Shown: piece by piece, positions 25,015-33,597 of the stretch
Layout: each line of letters starts with the position of its first letter
How positions within the stretch are numbered: position 1 is the stretch's first letter
Source of the DNA: Bacteroides sp. 43_108
Lineage (GTDB): Bacteria; Bacteroidota; Bacteroidia; Bacteroidales; Bacteroidaceae
DNA: 63,788 nucleotides
Direction: 5' to 3'
Assembly (NCBI GenBank): GCA_001915545.1
Contig: MNQS01000117.1
Coordinates: forward strand, 1-63,788
Notes under the pieces: model-generated
Told to the model about the DNA's origin: nothing
Seen by the model: only the letters and a program-made list of their open reading frames with translations
Database searches by the model: none
Position numbers and translations under genes: made by a program

Positions 25015-27324
25015 ATGGCATTTGAGGAGACAAGGGAACAGCAGCAGATGTACAACTACTTCAGGAGCTGCATCTATATCTTTCTTATTATTGAAATCAT
25101 CATGAATCTGCCTGTTACGGCAGACAACAGGGTTACACAGTTCGTACTCGACCTGCTGGCACGGTTCAGGGTATTCAATTCCGTATCGGGATGCAAGGTG
25201 GCCGAACTGATATGCATCTGTATTGTCTGTATCGGTACAAAAGCAGAAAAGTCACTGAAGTTCAATGTAAGGACAATGGTCATCTATCCTGTGTTGGCCG
25301 GTCTGACACTTGTAGGGCTTTGTTTTGTATTCCACGGCATGAGTTTCGGATTCAGCTGGCTGGGATTTCCGGCCAACAGGCTTATGTATGCAGTCTGTTC
25401 GGTAGTCGGTACCATGCTGGTACATCAGGGACTGGACGGTATTGCCAAGTATTACAACTACAAGGTTGGTGAGGATCGTTTCAATTTTGAGAACGAATCG
25501 TTCCAGCAGTCTGAAACACTGGTCAGCAATGATTATTCGGTGAACATTCCAATGATATACTACTGGAAAAAGAAAATGCACAAAGGATGGATCAATATCA
25601 TCAATCCGTTCCGTGGCACGATTGTACTGGGTACGCCGGGTTCGGGTAAGTCTTTCGGTATCATTGACCCGTTCATCAGGCAGCATTCAGCAAAGGGATT
25701 TGCCATGATGGTATATGACTTCAAGTTTCCGACACTTGCACAGACGCTTCTCTATCAGTACTGTAAGAACAGGAAAGCTGGTAAACTGCCTCAGAACTGC
25801 GGATTCCGTATAGTAAATTTTACCGATGTGGAATACTCCAACCGCATCAATCCGATTCAGCGGAAATATATCCCGGATCTGGCTGCCGCTTCTGAAACGG
25901 CGGCTACTCTGCTGGCCTCACTCAATAAGGGAGGTGGAGAAAAGAAGGGCGGTTCGGAAGCTTTCTTTACCAACTCTGCGGAAAACTTTCTGGCTGCCAT
26001 CATCTATTTCTTTGTAAACTTCCATCCGGTCGGGTTCAGGAACGGAAAGAAGCTTAAACGCTTCATATCACTGGAGGGGAAGAAACTGGAGATTGTCATA
26101 CGCAACTGGGATGACTTCAATGCCATCGACAAGGACGGTAACGTAGTGCTTGATTTCGTGGATGAGAACGGCAATGACGTATCGACTGATGAGGACCGTA
26201 TGTTTGTTGACCTGAACGGATACAGTTATAAGGACAGGACCGGCAGGAAGATTCTGATTCAGAGGTGCTGGTATGAGGACGAGCATGGCAATGAGGTGGA
26301 ACCGGATACCGTAACCGGAGAGTTTTCGGATATGCCGCATGTGCTTTCATTTCTTGGGAGACCATACGACCAGGTATTCAATATCCTGATGCAGGATGAC
26401 AGGATTGCTTCACTGATGGCTCCGTTCAAGAGTGCTTACGAGAACAAGGCAAATGACCAGCTGGAAGGTATGGTCGGTACGCTACGTGTGAATGCCGCAC
26501 GTCTTGTGTCTCCGGAAGCTTACTGGGTATTCACCGGGGATGATTTCGACCTGAAGATTTCTGACAAGGCAAATCCGAGCTATCTGGTGATTGCCAATGA
26601 CCCGGAAAAGGAACAGGTTATCGGTTCTCTTAATGCACTGGTTCTGAACCGACTGATTACAAGGGTGAACTCAAAGGGTAACATCCCGGTAAGCATCATC
26701 GTGGACGAGCTTCCTACACTGTATTTTCACAAGATAGACCGTCTTATCGGTACGGCTCGTTCCAACAAGGTTGCCGTGACTTTAGGTTTCCAGGAGCTTC
26801 CACAGCTGGAAGCAGACTACGGCAAGGTCGGTATGCAGAAGATAATCACCACCTGCGGTAATATCTTCATGGGTGCGGCACGTAACAAGGAGACGCTGGA
26901 GTGGGCGCAGAATGATGTGTTCGGAAAGGCCAAGCAGACTTCACGCTCCATTTCCATCAACGACCACAAGGTATCAACCACAATCTCTGAGAAGATGGAC
27001 TTTCTGGTTCCTGCTGCCAAGATTGCAGATATGGCTACAGGCTGGCTGGCCGGACAGGCGGCACGTGACTTTACGGCTACCGATGACAGTATACTTGACC
27101 ATTTTGACATTGAGCAGTCGGAAGAATTCAAGACTACCAAATATTTCTGCAAGACGCACTTTAACATGAAGAAGATTAAGGACGAGGAAAAGCACTATGT
27201 TCCTCTTCCTAAAATCTATGAGTTCAAAAACGACAAAGAGAAGGAAATACTGCTGAATCGTAACTTCAAGCGTGTGAACCAGGAAGTGGAGGATATAGTA
27301 AAGGAACTTCTCGGTATCAGTTAA
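25015..27324 (+). CDS. Type IV coupling protein (VirD4/TraG-like, called MobC in CTnDOT)
   Basis: Couples the relaxosome to the T4SS channel and pumps DNA. N-terminal transmembrane helices (about 20-40, 60-78, 92-112 and 125-142) are followed by the ATPase with Walker A GTPGSGKS (206-213), FDLKIS, SIIVDELPTLYF (Walker B, about 560-571) and VTLGFQELPQLE. An insertion around 340-450 is rich in Asp and Gly. 769 residues, slightly longer than common Bacteroides homologues (about 670). The gene is at the end of the T4SS cluster, 24 bases after traO. Confidence 0.93.
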   Translation: MAFEETREQQQMYNYFRSCIYIFLIIEIIMNLPVTADNRVTQFVLDLLARFRVFNSVSGCKVAELICICIVCIGTKAEKSLKFNVRTMVIYPVLAGLTLVGLCFVFHGMSFGFSWLGFPANRLMYAVCSVVGTMLVHQGLDGIAKYYNYKVGEDRFNFENESFQQSETLVSNDYSVNIPMIYYWKKKMHKGWINIINPFRGTIVLGTPGSGKSFGIIDPFIRQHSAKGFAMMVYDFKFPTLAQTLLYQYCKNRKAGKLPQNCGFRIVNFTDVEYSNRINPIQRKYIPDLAAASETAATLLASLNKGGGEKKGGSEAFFTNSAENFLAAIIYFFVNFHPVGFRNGKKLKRFISLEGKKLEIVIRNWDDFNAIDKDGNVVLDFVDENGNDVSTDEDRMFVDLNGYSYKDRTGRKILIQRCWYEDEHGNEVEPDTVTGEFSDMPHVLSFLGRPYDQVFNILMQDDRIASLMAPFKSAYENKANDQLEGMVGTLRVNAARLVSPEAYWVFTGDDFDLKISDKANPSYLVIANDPEKEQVIGSLNALVLNRLITRVNSKGNIPVSIIVDELPTLYFHKIDRLIGTARSNKVAVTLGFQELPQLEADYGKVGMQKIITTCGNIFMGAARNKETLEWAQNDVFGKAKQTSRSISINDHKVSTTISEKMDFLVPAAKIADMATGWLAGQAARDFTATDDSILDHFDIEQSEEFKTTKYFCKTHFNMKKIKDEEKHYVPLPKIYEFKNDKEKEILLNRNFKRVNQEVEDIVKELLGIS

Positions 27325-27335
27325 ATATATAGCCT

Positions 27336-28055
27336 ATGAATATGACCTCAAAAACAACATTCGGACTTAGCGGCAGTGCTCTGAAAGTCATAGCCTTGAT
27401 TTCAATGGTAATTGACCATGTTGCGCTCTATCTGATGGAACAAGGTACATTATTATACGAGACAATGCGCTGTATAGGGCGCATCGCTTTTCCTGTATTT
27501 GCCTTCCTGATTGCGGAAGGGTTTATTCATACAAAAAACAGGTACAGGTATTTCTTTACCTTGTTGGGCTTTGCCGTAGTCAGTGAAATACCCTGGTATC
27601 TGCTGAATGGAGCTGACGGGACACATAATGTAATGTTTACATTAGCTTTGGGTGTGGCCACGCTAATGGTTCTTGAAAATCTTTTGCAACGTAGTCCGAT
27701 ACAGGGATTCCTTTGGACGCTTGGCATGGCCGGACTCGCTTCTTGGCTTAGAGTGGATTATGAGTGGAGAGGGATTCTTGTTATTGTTATATTTTACCTT
27801 TTTAATGGATATGGTCACTCTTTCCCATATAGCAGAGGTATGCAATTTTTTTGCACATTTGCTTTTATGATGGACTATGGGATTATTGGTGCTGTAATGG
27901 CTTGCATGATTCTATATCTGTATAATGGGAAAAGAGGATTTGTACAAGGAAGCATAGCCAAATATGGATTCTACACTTTTTACCCTGTACATTTAATTTT
28001 ATTTATTCAGATTTGCGAAAGGTCTTTTCCCGGCATATTGATGTTTAAACTCTGA
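27336..28055 (+). CDS. TraX family membrane acetyltransferase
   Basis: Members of the TraX family N-acetylate pilin in F-type systems. The start ALKVIALISMVIDHVALYL, the middle CIGRIAFPVFAFLIAEG and the end YGFYTFYPVHLILF are the conserved TraX blocks. About seven transmembrane helices. It follows the coupling protein by 11 bases. The last 57 bases overlap the 3' end of the convergent GIY-YIG gene. The C-terminal family motif lies just ahead of and into the overlap, so both ends seem genuine. Confidence 0.9.
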   Translation: MNMTSKTTFGLSGSALKVIALISMVIDHVALYLMEQGTLLYETMRCIGRIAFPVFAFLIAEGFIHTKNRYRYFFTLLGFAVVSEIPWYLLNGADGTHNVMFTLALGVATLMVLENLLQRSPIQGFLWTLGMAGLASWLRVDYEWRGILVIVIFYLFNGYGHSFPYSRGMQFFCTFAFMMDYGIIGAVMACMILYLYNGKRGFVQGSIAKYGFYTFYPVHLILFIQICERSFPGILMFKL

Positions 28056-28811
28056 TATCATCATTGATTCAACATCTTCCGGCTCATCTGTTGGTAAAGC
28101 TTTCCAGCAAAATAACAGTTCTTCTGCATCACTTAGCTGCCAAATATAACGTCCACCTTTATGTCCAATAGATTTGCCTTGTCCAAATTTTAAATATTTC
28201 AATATTCTACTTCTTAATGTTACATCCTCTTCTTCTCCTCCAGCCTTACCGATATAAAGTACAGGTGTATTATAAACCCACTTTTCCTGTAAAATTTTGA
28301 TAGCTACATTAGGATCTGTTCCTTTAAAATATCCACCACTACCTTTCTCCAAGAAAAGGGGTTCATCCATAATAGTACGCAAAACCATATATACTCCTCT
28401 TGTTGCAGGTATTTTCGAATGATTATTCAATAAACTTTTAACTGAAACAAATCCATAAAATCCTTCATCCTTAAGCGATTCTATTTTCCCAAAATCGATT
28501 CTATTAATCCAGTTTGAATCCTTTACAGCTGTAATTTGTTTGTTAATTAAAGACTTCTCTTTTTTACTCTTACCTGTGGTTATTGTCGACAAAAGATTAT
28601 CTATAATCTTAATTCTTCCTGTTTCTATGAGTTTATCTAAATCTTCAAGTTTAAAATTGATTATTCCCCAATCATCTCTCCCATAGAATTTAACCCTACG
28701 CATTCGACTACGTAATTGACTTTGACGGTCTTTTGTCGCATTCTGACGCTTTGCTATCAATTCTCTTAATTCTACTATTTCAGCAGATGTAAACCTATCT
28801 TTTCCTTTCAT
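27999..28811 (-). CDS. GIY-YIG fold protein with an N-terminal extension
   Basis: The C-terminal half has the GIY-YIG layout: GVYMVLR (about 139), LYIGKAGG (about 184), a basic helix (LRSRILKYLKFG), a candidate catalytic Glu in DVESMMISEF (about 250) and a final Asn (FANLNK). The N-terminal 130 residues are charged and helical, possibly DNA-binding. Enzymes of this fold nick or cut DNA in repair, homing or restriction. It stands alone, convergent with traX. A defence or maintenance role is possible. Confidence 0.75.
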   Translation of the reverse strand: MKGKDRFTSAEIVELRELIAKRQNATKDRQSQLRSRMRRVKFYGRDDWGIINFKLEDLDKLIETGRIKIIDNLLSTITTGKSKKEKSLINKQITAVKDSNWINRIDFGKIESLKDEGFYGFVSVKSLLNNHSKIPATRGVYMVLRTIMDEPLFLEKGSGGYFKGTDPNVAIKILQEKWVYNTPVLYIGKAGGEEEDVTLRSRILKYLKFGQGKSIGHKGGRYIWQLSDAEELLFCWKALPTDEPEDVESMMISEFKHQYAGKRPFANLNK

Positions 28812-29009
28812 TACATAATTAATATAATAGTTTTACTGAAAAATACATACACTTATACCACAAATTAAAATTCATCTTTAATATATAAATTTCTTACTAA
28901 TCATATTTGAACCAAAACATTATATATAAATCTATTTGTTTTCTCTTTTCATTAGTGTCCTATAAAAATCAAGATACTAATGAATTAGATTTTATTTCAC
29001 TTTAATGAT

Positions 29010-30632
29010 TTAATCTTTAATATTTGATTCTCTAAGATACTTCACCAACCATTTGGGATTATCTTTAAATTTTCTCCAATCATCCATAAGTTGATTTTCA
29101 AACTGCATGATATATTTGTGAGCAGCTGTAGTATTGGTCATATCTGTCTTCAGTTTATTTATATATTCCAGAAGATTCATACATATATTATATTGACCAC
29201 ATGCAAACAATGCTTCTGGTGTCTCATTAAGTTTATCATCAGCTGTAAACCAAAGAGTTGTGTCCATTTCTGTAGCTATTTTACTTATTTTTTGCATTTC
29301 CTCAGTTGGCACCAACCACTCTGGAATTCGTCCTTTATTAAGTTTGTTTTTCCAAGATCCATAATTAGCTGTTAGTTCATATATTGTATTAGTTATCCTT
29401 CTATTTTTCCATTTTTCATCTTCATAGAGAGCTTTATATCGCATCTGCCGAATAGGCTTCATGAAAATGACTTTTAATAAATGAATAAGCGATCTTTCAC
29501 GATTAAGTAAAAGCGAAATGATATTTGCTATTGAATATTTCCATACCATATTTATATCAATTCTTATAGGAGCTTTTTTAAGATACTTCACCAATAGATT
29601 CTTAAGAACAAAGGATGCAACACGGAAAAAAAACATTATGATGGCAATACAAAGAAAGAACCCAAAAATCCTATCATAACTATAATAATAAGCAAATAAT
29701 ATTACTATTATACTCAATAAAAAAATAAATGCAATTATATAATCAAGCTTATTCAGGTTAAATTTTCCATTCATTACAATTTTTTTATTATCTGTAGATT
29801 TAGTTTTTGGATAAGATACATCCGAAACAATAATCAAATCATGACATGGAAAGTTCCGATTACCATTTGCTCTTTTGTCATCATATTGCATTTGCGTATT
29901 AGCTAATAAAATAGGTTCTATGCCTTGATTATCAACAATGCCTCCATCCATCAGAGGTATTTCTGTTGTAAATGCCTTCGTGTAATCTTGAATATCTACG
30001 TTAGTCATTAATTCAAAATCTGTAGGGAAATATAAAGGTTCAAAGCCACCAGGAAAGCAAGATGAAGCAGCAAGAATTTCTGATAATTTTATTTTGCCTG
30101 CAATTGACCATGGTATTCTATGTTCATTATTCCCTATTATACCTCTATTATATTGTGGGTCAGCATTTACAATCTTTCTTGATGCCTGAAAGCGAAATGC
30201 ATATCCATTACTAAAATCAGTACCGTTAGCAGAAAAATGATGAATGTGTCCAGAATCAATTATGTTTTGAATTATATCAAAATGTACATTCTCAAAAAAT
30301 ACTCTGTCATACGATTTGATCATTTCTTTTATCAAAGATTGACTATTAGTTGAAAGCAAATTCTTTATTGAAGGAGTGATAATATCATTGTTACAAAGTT
30401 TATCATAAAATTCCCAAAATGAAAATTCCCTTACGTTATCATTAGCATACTGAAGCATATACCATAAACCTGTAATAGTTCCACCTGAAATTGTAGATAT
30501 AGTGTTTATGTTACCAAGAAACGTATCTCCATTTTCAAGTTTTAAATGTTGCAGATACGATAATGTTCCAAGATGAAACAAAGCTGCTCTGTAGCCTCCG
30601 CCAGATAACGCTATAGCTATTTCTGGTTTCAT
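29010..30632 (-). CDS. Patatin/cPLA2-like phospholipase with two transmembrane helices
   Basis: The glycine-rich oxyanion loop SGGGYRAALFHLGTL (G11-G13), the nucleophile in TISGGT (S49) and the dyad Asp in MDGGIVDNQG (D229) define a patatin-like serine lipase of the subgroup with SGG(S/T) instead of strict GxSxG. Two transmembrane helices (about 298-316 and 322-343) and a basic C-terminal helical domain follow. Such lipases degrade membrane phospholipids, and CapV-type relatives act as abortive-infection effectors. The start codon overlaps the stop of the MBL gene (TAATG), so the two are translationally coupled. No cyclase gene is adjacent. Confidence 0.85.
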   Translation of the reverse strand: MKPEIAIALSGGGYRAALFHLGTLSYLQHLKLENGDTFLGNINTISTISGGTITGLWYMLQYANDNVREFSFWEFYDKLCNNDIITPSIKNLLSTNSQSLIKEMIKSYDRVFFENVHFDIIQNIIDSGHIHHFSANGTDFSNGYAFRFQASRKIVNADPQYNRGIIGNNEHRIPWSIAGKIKLSEILAASSCFPGGFEPLYFPTDFELMTNVDIQDYTKAFTTEIPLMDGGIVDNQGIEPILLANTQMQYDDKRANGNRNFPCHDLIIVSDVSYPKTKSTDNKKIVMNGKFNLNKLDYIIAFIFLLSIIVILFAYYYSYDRIFGFFLCIAIIMFFFRVASFVLKNLLVKYLKKAPIRIDINMVWKYSIANIISLLLNRERSLIHLLKVIFMKPIRQMRYKALYEDEKWKNRRITNTIYELTANYGSWKNKLNKGRIPEWLVPTEEMQKISKIATEMDTTLWFTADDKLNETPEALFACGQYNICMNLLEYINKLKTDMTNTTAAHKYIMQFENQLMDDWRKFKDNPKWLVKYLRESNIKD

Positions 30633-31495
30633 TACTGTATTGTATATTTAGGTCTGAAATCAAATGTCGAACTAACCTTTGTCCCGTTTCCAATAAAATT
30701 GGTTACATGAACATTATTATCTGTTCCACAAACAATGAGAACATCACCGGTTTTAGTCGTGAAATATCTTACTCCATTATTATAGAGAATATCAGTGACC
30801 TCCTTTTTGGGATGGTTATATTGATTGTCATAATCACATGCACATATAGCGACTCTAGGAGCTATTTTTTGAATGAACTCTTCTGTCGTGAAACCATTAT
30901 CAGCACCATGATGTGCCATTAGCATTACATCAGTTTCTTGATTTGCCATTATGTCATTCATAATAGTGTTTGCAATATCCGGACTCTCGCAATCCCCTAA
31001 ACTTAAAACCGTAAACCGACCTTTTCTGAAGAGTGCAGCAGTTGACATATCATTATGCTTCTCATATTGTTTTGTAGGATTGTATATTATCGTAGAAAAC
31101 TTTGCAGACTCTCCAGCTTCTAATAAATTAATAAATGTTGGAGACATACTTATTCCGTCAAATTTATTTTGCTGTAGATAATTTTTTATCATTCTAAATG
31201 ACGCTATACCACACTCCGTGTCTGGATTGTAACCAGGGAATTCTATTTTTTGAGGTTTGAGATATCGAAGTATTAACTCTAACTCTTTATTATTACAGTG
31301 ATCTTCATCCCAACTAGTAATGTGTAAAAGAGATACAGTTTGTGCTCCTACAATACGCATTTCATTAATTACGTTCTTAAAATTACTATCATTTAAACGA
31401 GCTTCGATAAGAGTAAAATCATTATCTACACTTAAAGAAAAAGAAGCCCCTTTGACACCAAGATGATATGCTCTAAATCTTGTTACTTTGTCCAT
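30632..31495 (-). CDS. ComEC-type metallo-beta-lactamase fold hydrolase (partner of the patatin)
   Basis: HITSWDEDHCN (H58, D63, D65, H66) is the metal site of an MBL fold, and LMAHHGADNG (about 195-204) is the downstream ComEC-like motif. 287 residues, A+T-rich. It is the first gene of a two-gene leftward operon with the phospholipase. A hydrolase of nucleotide or phosphodiester substrates is expected from the family. Whether it generates, removes or senses a signal for the lipase is unknown. It is a different, shorter relative of the MBL protein at 5072. Confidence 0.82.
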   Translation of the reverse strand: MDKVTRFRAYHLGVKGASFSLSVDNDFTLIEARLNDSNFKNVINEMRIVGAQTVSLLHITSWDEDHCNNKELELILRYLKPQKIEFPGYNPDTECGIASFRMIKNYLQQNKFDGISMSPTFINLLEAGESAKFSTIIYNPTKQYEKHNDMSTAALFRKGRFTVLSLGDCESPDIANTIMNDIMANQETDVMLMAHHGADNGFTTEEFIQKIAPRVAICACDYDNQYNHPKKEVTDILYNNGVRYFTTKTGDVLIVCGTDNNVHVTNFIGNGTKVSSTFDFRPKYTIQ

Positions 31496-31715
31496 AATGA
31501 ATTATCTATGTTAACGTGAATAATATAAATGATAAATTTACCGTTAGTAAAAACAAGAACTTAGTGATAAAAACATATAAGTTTTAATCAATTATCACTA
31601 TACATCCAAGGGTTAAAGTTACATTTTTTTTTGTTTAGTAGATGATTTTCTGCAAAAAATCTGTCAATGTACAGAAAATATCTATAATGTCGTAGAAACA
31701 TCCCTTAGTGGTTAA

Positions 31716-31988
31716 ATGCAACAAGAAGTGTATATACATTTTTTGTTAAACCTATTTGACAGAGTAGTTAAGTCTATTGTTTGTAACAATCACCGAAACA
31801 TTGATCACAAAGAGCTGAACTATCTTAAAGCATTTATTGCCGGAGAAAAGGCCATTAGTTAGACAGAGGTTATGTATCGCTATCAAAAATCTTCAACGAT
31901 CTCTATATTCCGTTCAAAAGCTGCTATCAAGAATGATATATTGGATAATAAAGCTGGTGAAATCTCGTTCATAGCCCTATTTATATAA
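31716..31988 (+). pseudogene. Short ORF interrupted by one in-frame TAG; decayed or amber-recoded gene
   Basis: From the ATG at 31716 the frame runs 48 codons to a TAG (31860-31862), then stays open another 41 codons to a TAA (31986-31988). Both halves are of similar composition (first half ends AFIAGEKAIS, second begins TEVMYRYQKSS). The region between the MBL gene and the hydrolase gene otherwise holds nothing recognisable. No family match is seen. A point mutation CAG to TAG is the simplest explanation. Confidence 0.4.
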
Positions 31989-32063
31989 AACTTCTAATTT
32001 GTCCAAACACATAAAACCTAATATTATATCGTACACATATGAATTTTGCAATATTAGTCCCAA

Positions 32064-32717
32064 TTATAGAACCAATAAATTATTTACATTTTTTATTAAT
32101 CTTATAATTGTTATTATATAACTCGAATCTTCCGCATACCCAATCTCATCAAGCCAAAGTAAATAGTTACCACCTTTATACTTGTATTGAACTTTTGTAT
32201 AATACGCCCGTACACTTTCCGTCCAATGATTGAATTCATAGTATTTTCCTGTACGTGGATTGGTAAGTCCAAAAAGATTGTGTTTGTTCCGGCATACTGA
32301 CGAACGGAACCATCCGGTCTCCAGTATAGCTTGGGCCAATACGATTTTGGGATATAGGATCCCGTTTCTTATAATTTCTTTATAAAGGTTGGGGATGGTA
32401 AGTTCAGGAAGATTGTTTCCTGATTTAGTAATATCATCTGTTTTCTTTTGCTGTTCTGTTTTTAGGGATGTTTTCCTGTCACTATTCCGGCTGTTATCTT
32501 CCAAATTCTTTTGATTATCCGGTCTGACAATCAGGGTATCCTTTGCCATTATCTTACTCTTTCCCCGTTTTGTAACATCCTTTTCTACATGCTTGTAGGC
32601 CTCTTTTTGTCTTTCTGTTGGCAGAATTTCCGAATCTCTGGTTATCGTATAGAACTGTGCCGATACACATACCGGCAGCAGCATCAGAAGCAGTGAAATC
32701 AGAATAGTGTTGCGCAT
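32064..32717 (-). CDS. Exported glucosaminidase-like peptidoglycan hydrolase
   Basis: The C-terminal domain has the glucosaminidase pattern: ILYPKIVLAQAILETGWF, NLFGLTNPRTGKYYEFNHW, SVRAYYTKVQYKY and GYAED. ATG at 32717 is chosen because a signal peptide (ISLLLMLLPVCVSA) starts there; an upstream ATG at 32756 would put 13 extra residues ahead of it. In conjugative elements such enzymes open the cell wall for the T4SS (VirB1-like role). The middle (about 40-115) is a Lys- and Asp-rich linker. Confidence 0.85.
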   Translation of the reverse strand: MRNTILISLLLMLLPVCVSAQFYTITRDSEILPTERQKEAYKHVEKDVTKRGKSKIMAKDTLIVRPDNQKNLEDNSRNSDRKTSLKTEQQKKTDDITKSGNNLPELTIPNLYKEIIRNGILYPKIVLAQAILETGWFRSSVCRNKHNLFGLTNPRTGKYYEFNHWTESVRAYYTKVQYKYKGGNYLLWLDEIGYAEDSSYIITIIRLIKNVNNLLVL

Positions 32718-32742
32718 TTCTTTTTCAGGGGATTGCGGTAAA

Positions 32743-32750
32743 TACATTTG
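32743..32750 (+). promoter_or_regulatory. Candidate -7 box for the DUF4099-to-lipoprotein operon
   Basis: TACATTTG, identical to the boxes before the integrase and traA, lies 50 bases before the ATG at 32801, in the divergent gap behind the hydrolase gene. No TTG is at the proper -33 distance. Confidence 0.35.
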
Positions 32751-32800
32751 TGGCATTCAGGCGGTTAGAACCGCAAACATAACAGCTTAATTACAGTAAT

Positions 32801-33586
32801 ATGGAAATGCACAACAGAAATCAGTCCGATTTGTTGCCATACGAAAAACTGGCAATACTGGATATCGACCGTAAAAAGGCGGACAGCTTACCCATGGAAG
32901 TGAAGGAGAAGCTGATGGCAGGTGAAGTGACTCCCATCATGCAGGTATCCATCAACGCAAGGAACGGAAGTATCATCACCATGCCGATGAAACTTCAGAT
33001 GACTACAGACAAAAACGGTGCTCCGGCTCTTATTGCCTATCCGGTACGTGCCGAACTGGACTGGGAACGCAACAAGGTTCTCAATCTCACTCAGCAGGAG
33101 GCTGAACGCCTGGCCAGAGGTGAGGTAATACAGAAGGCGGTCAACGTAAACGGTGAAAAGACTCAGCAGTATCTCCAGCTTGATCCGGAAACAAAATCCG
33201 TCATTCACAGACGTGTCACTGACATCAAGCTGGAGCAACGTCTGAAGGACATGGAGAAGGTAAACGACATTGAACTGGGTATGCAGCAGAAGCAGCAGGT
33301 ACGAGAGGGAAAACCGGTTGAACTGAATGTGGGAGGTGAGAAAGTTTCAGTCGGCATTGACCTGAAGGAGCTGCAGGGATTCAAGCTTATCAAGGGTGAC
33401 ATGAAGGAATGGGAAAGGCAGCAGAAGCTCCGCTATGACGAGATTCATCCTGAATACCTCGGCCTTGTTATGACAGACAAGAACCGATGGGAATATCAGA
33501 AGGTGGTGGACAGACAGTCCGTTGAGCGTGCCATTTCCCTCTCTCCATCCCGAAAGGAAACAAAAGCAAACAGCCTTAAACTCTAA
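32801..33586 (+). CDS. DUF4099/DUF3945-like protein of Bacteroidetes elements
   Basis: The N-terminus (LLPYEKLAILDIDRKKADSL) matches the DUF4099 style and repeated LxxGE / P-motif segments (KLMAGEVTPIMQV, RLARGEVIQKAV, QQVREGKPVELNVGG) match DUF3945-like repeats. 261 residues, soluble. These proteins sit in leading or maintenance regions of Bacteroidales mobile elements, often next to topoisomerase and ArdC genes, and have no established function. It is first in a rightward series continuing to 40.2 kb. Confidence 0.75.
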   Translation: MEMHNRNQSDLLPYEKLAILDIDRKKADSLPMEVKEKLMAGEVTPIMQVSINARNGSIITMPMKLQMTTDKNGAPALIAYPVRAELDWERNKVLNLTQQEAERLARGEVIQKAVNVNGEKTQQYLQLDPETKSVIHRRVTDIKLEQRLKDMEKVNDIELGMQQKQQVREGKPVELNVGGEKVSVGIDLKELQGFKLIKGDMKEWERQQKLRYDEIHPEYLGLVMTDKNRWEYQKVVDRQSVERAISLSPSRKETKANSLKL

Positions 33587-33597
33587 TACTGATTCCT

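Noticed and set aside
29010..31495. CBASS operon
   Set aside because: A patatin-like effector is present but no CD-NTase (cyclase) gene is in the neighbourhood.
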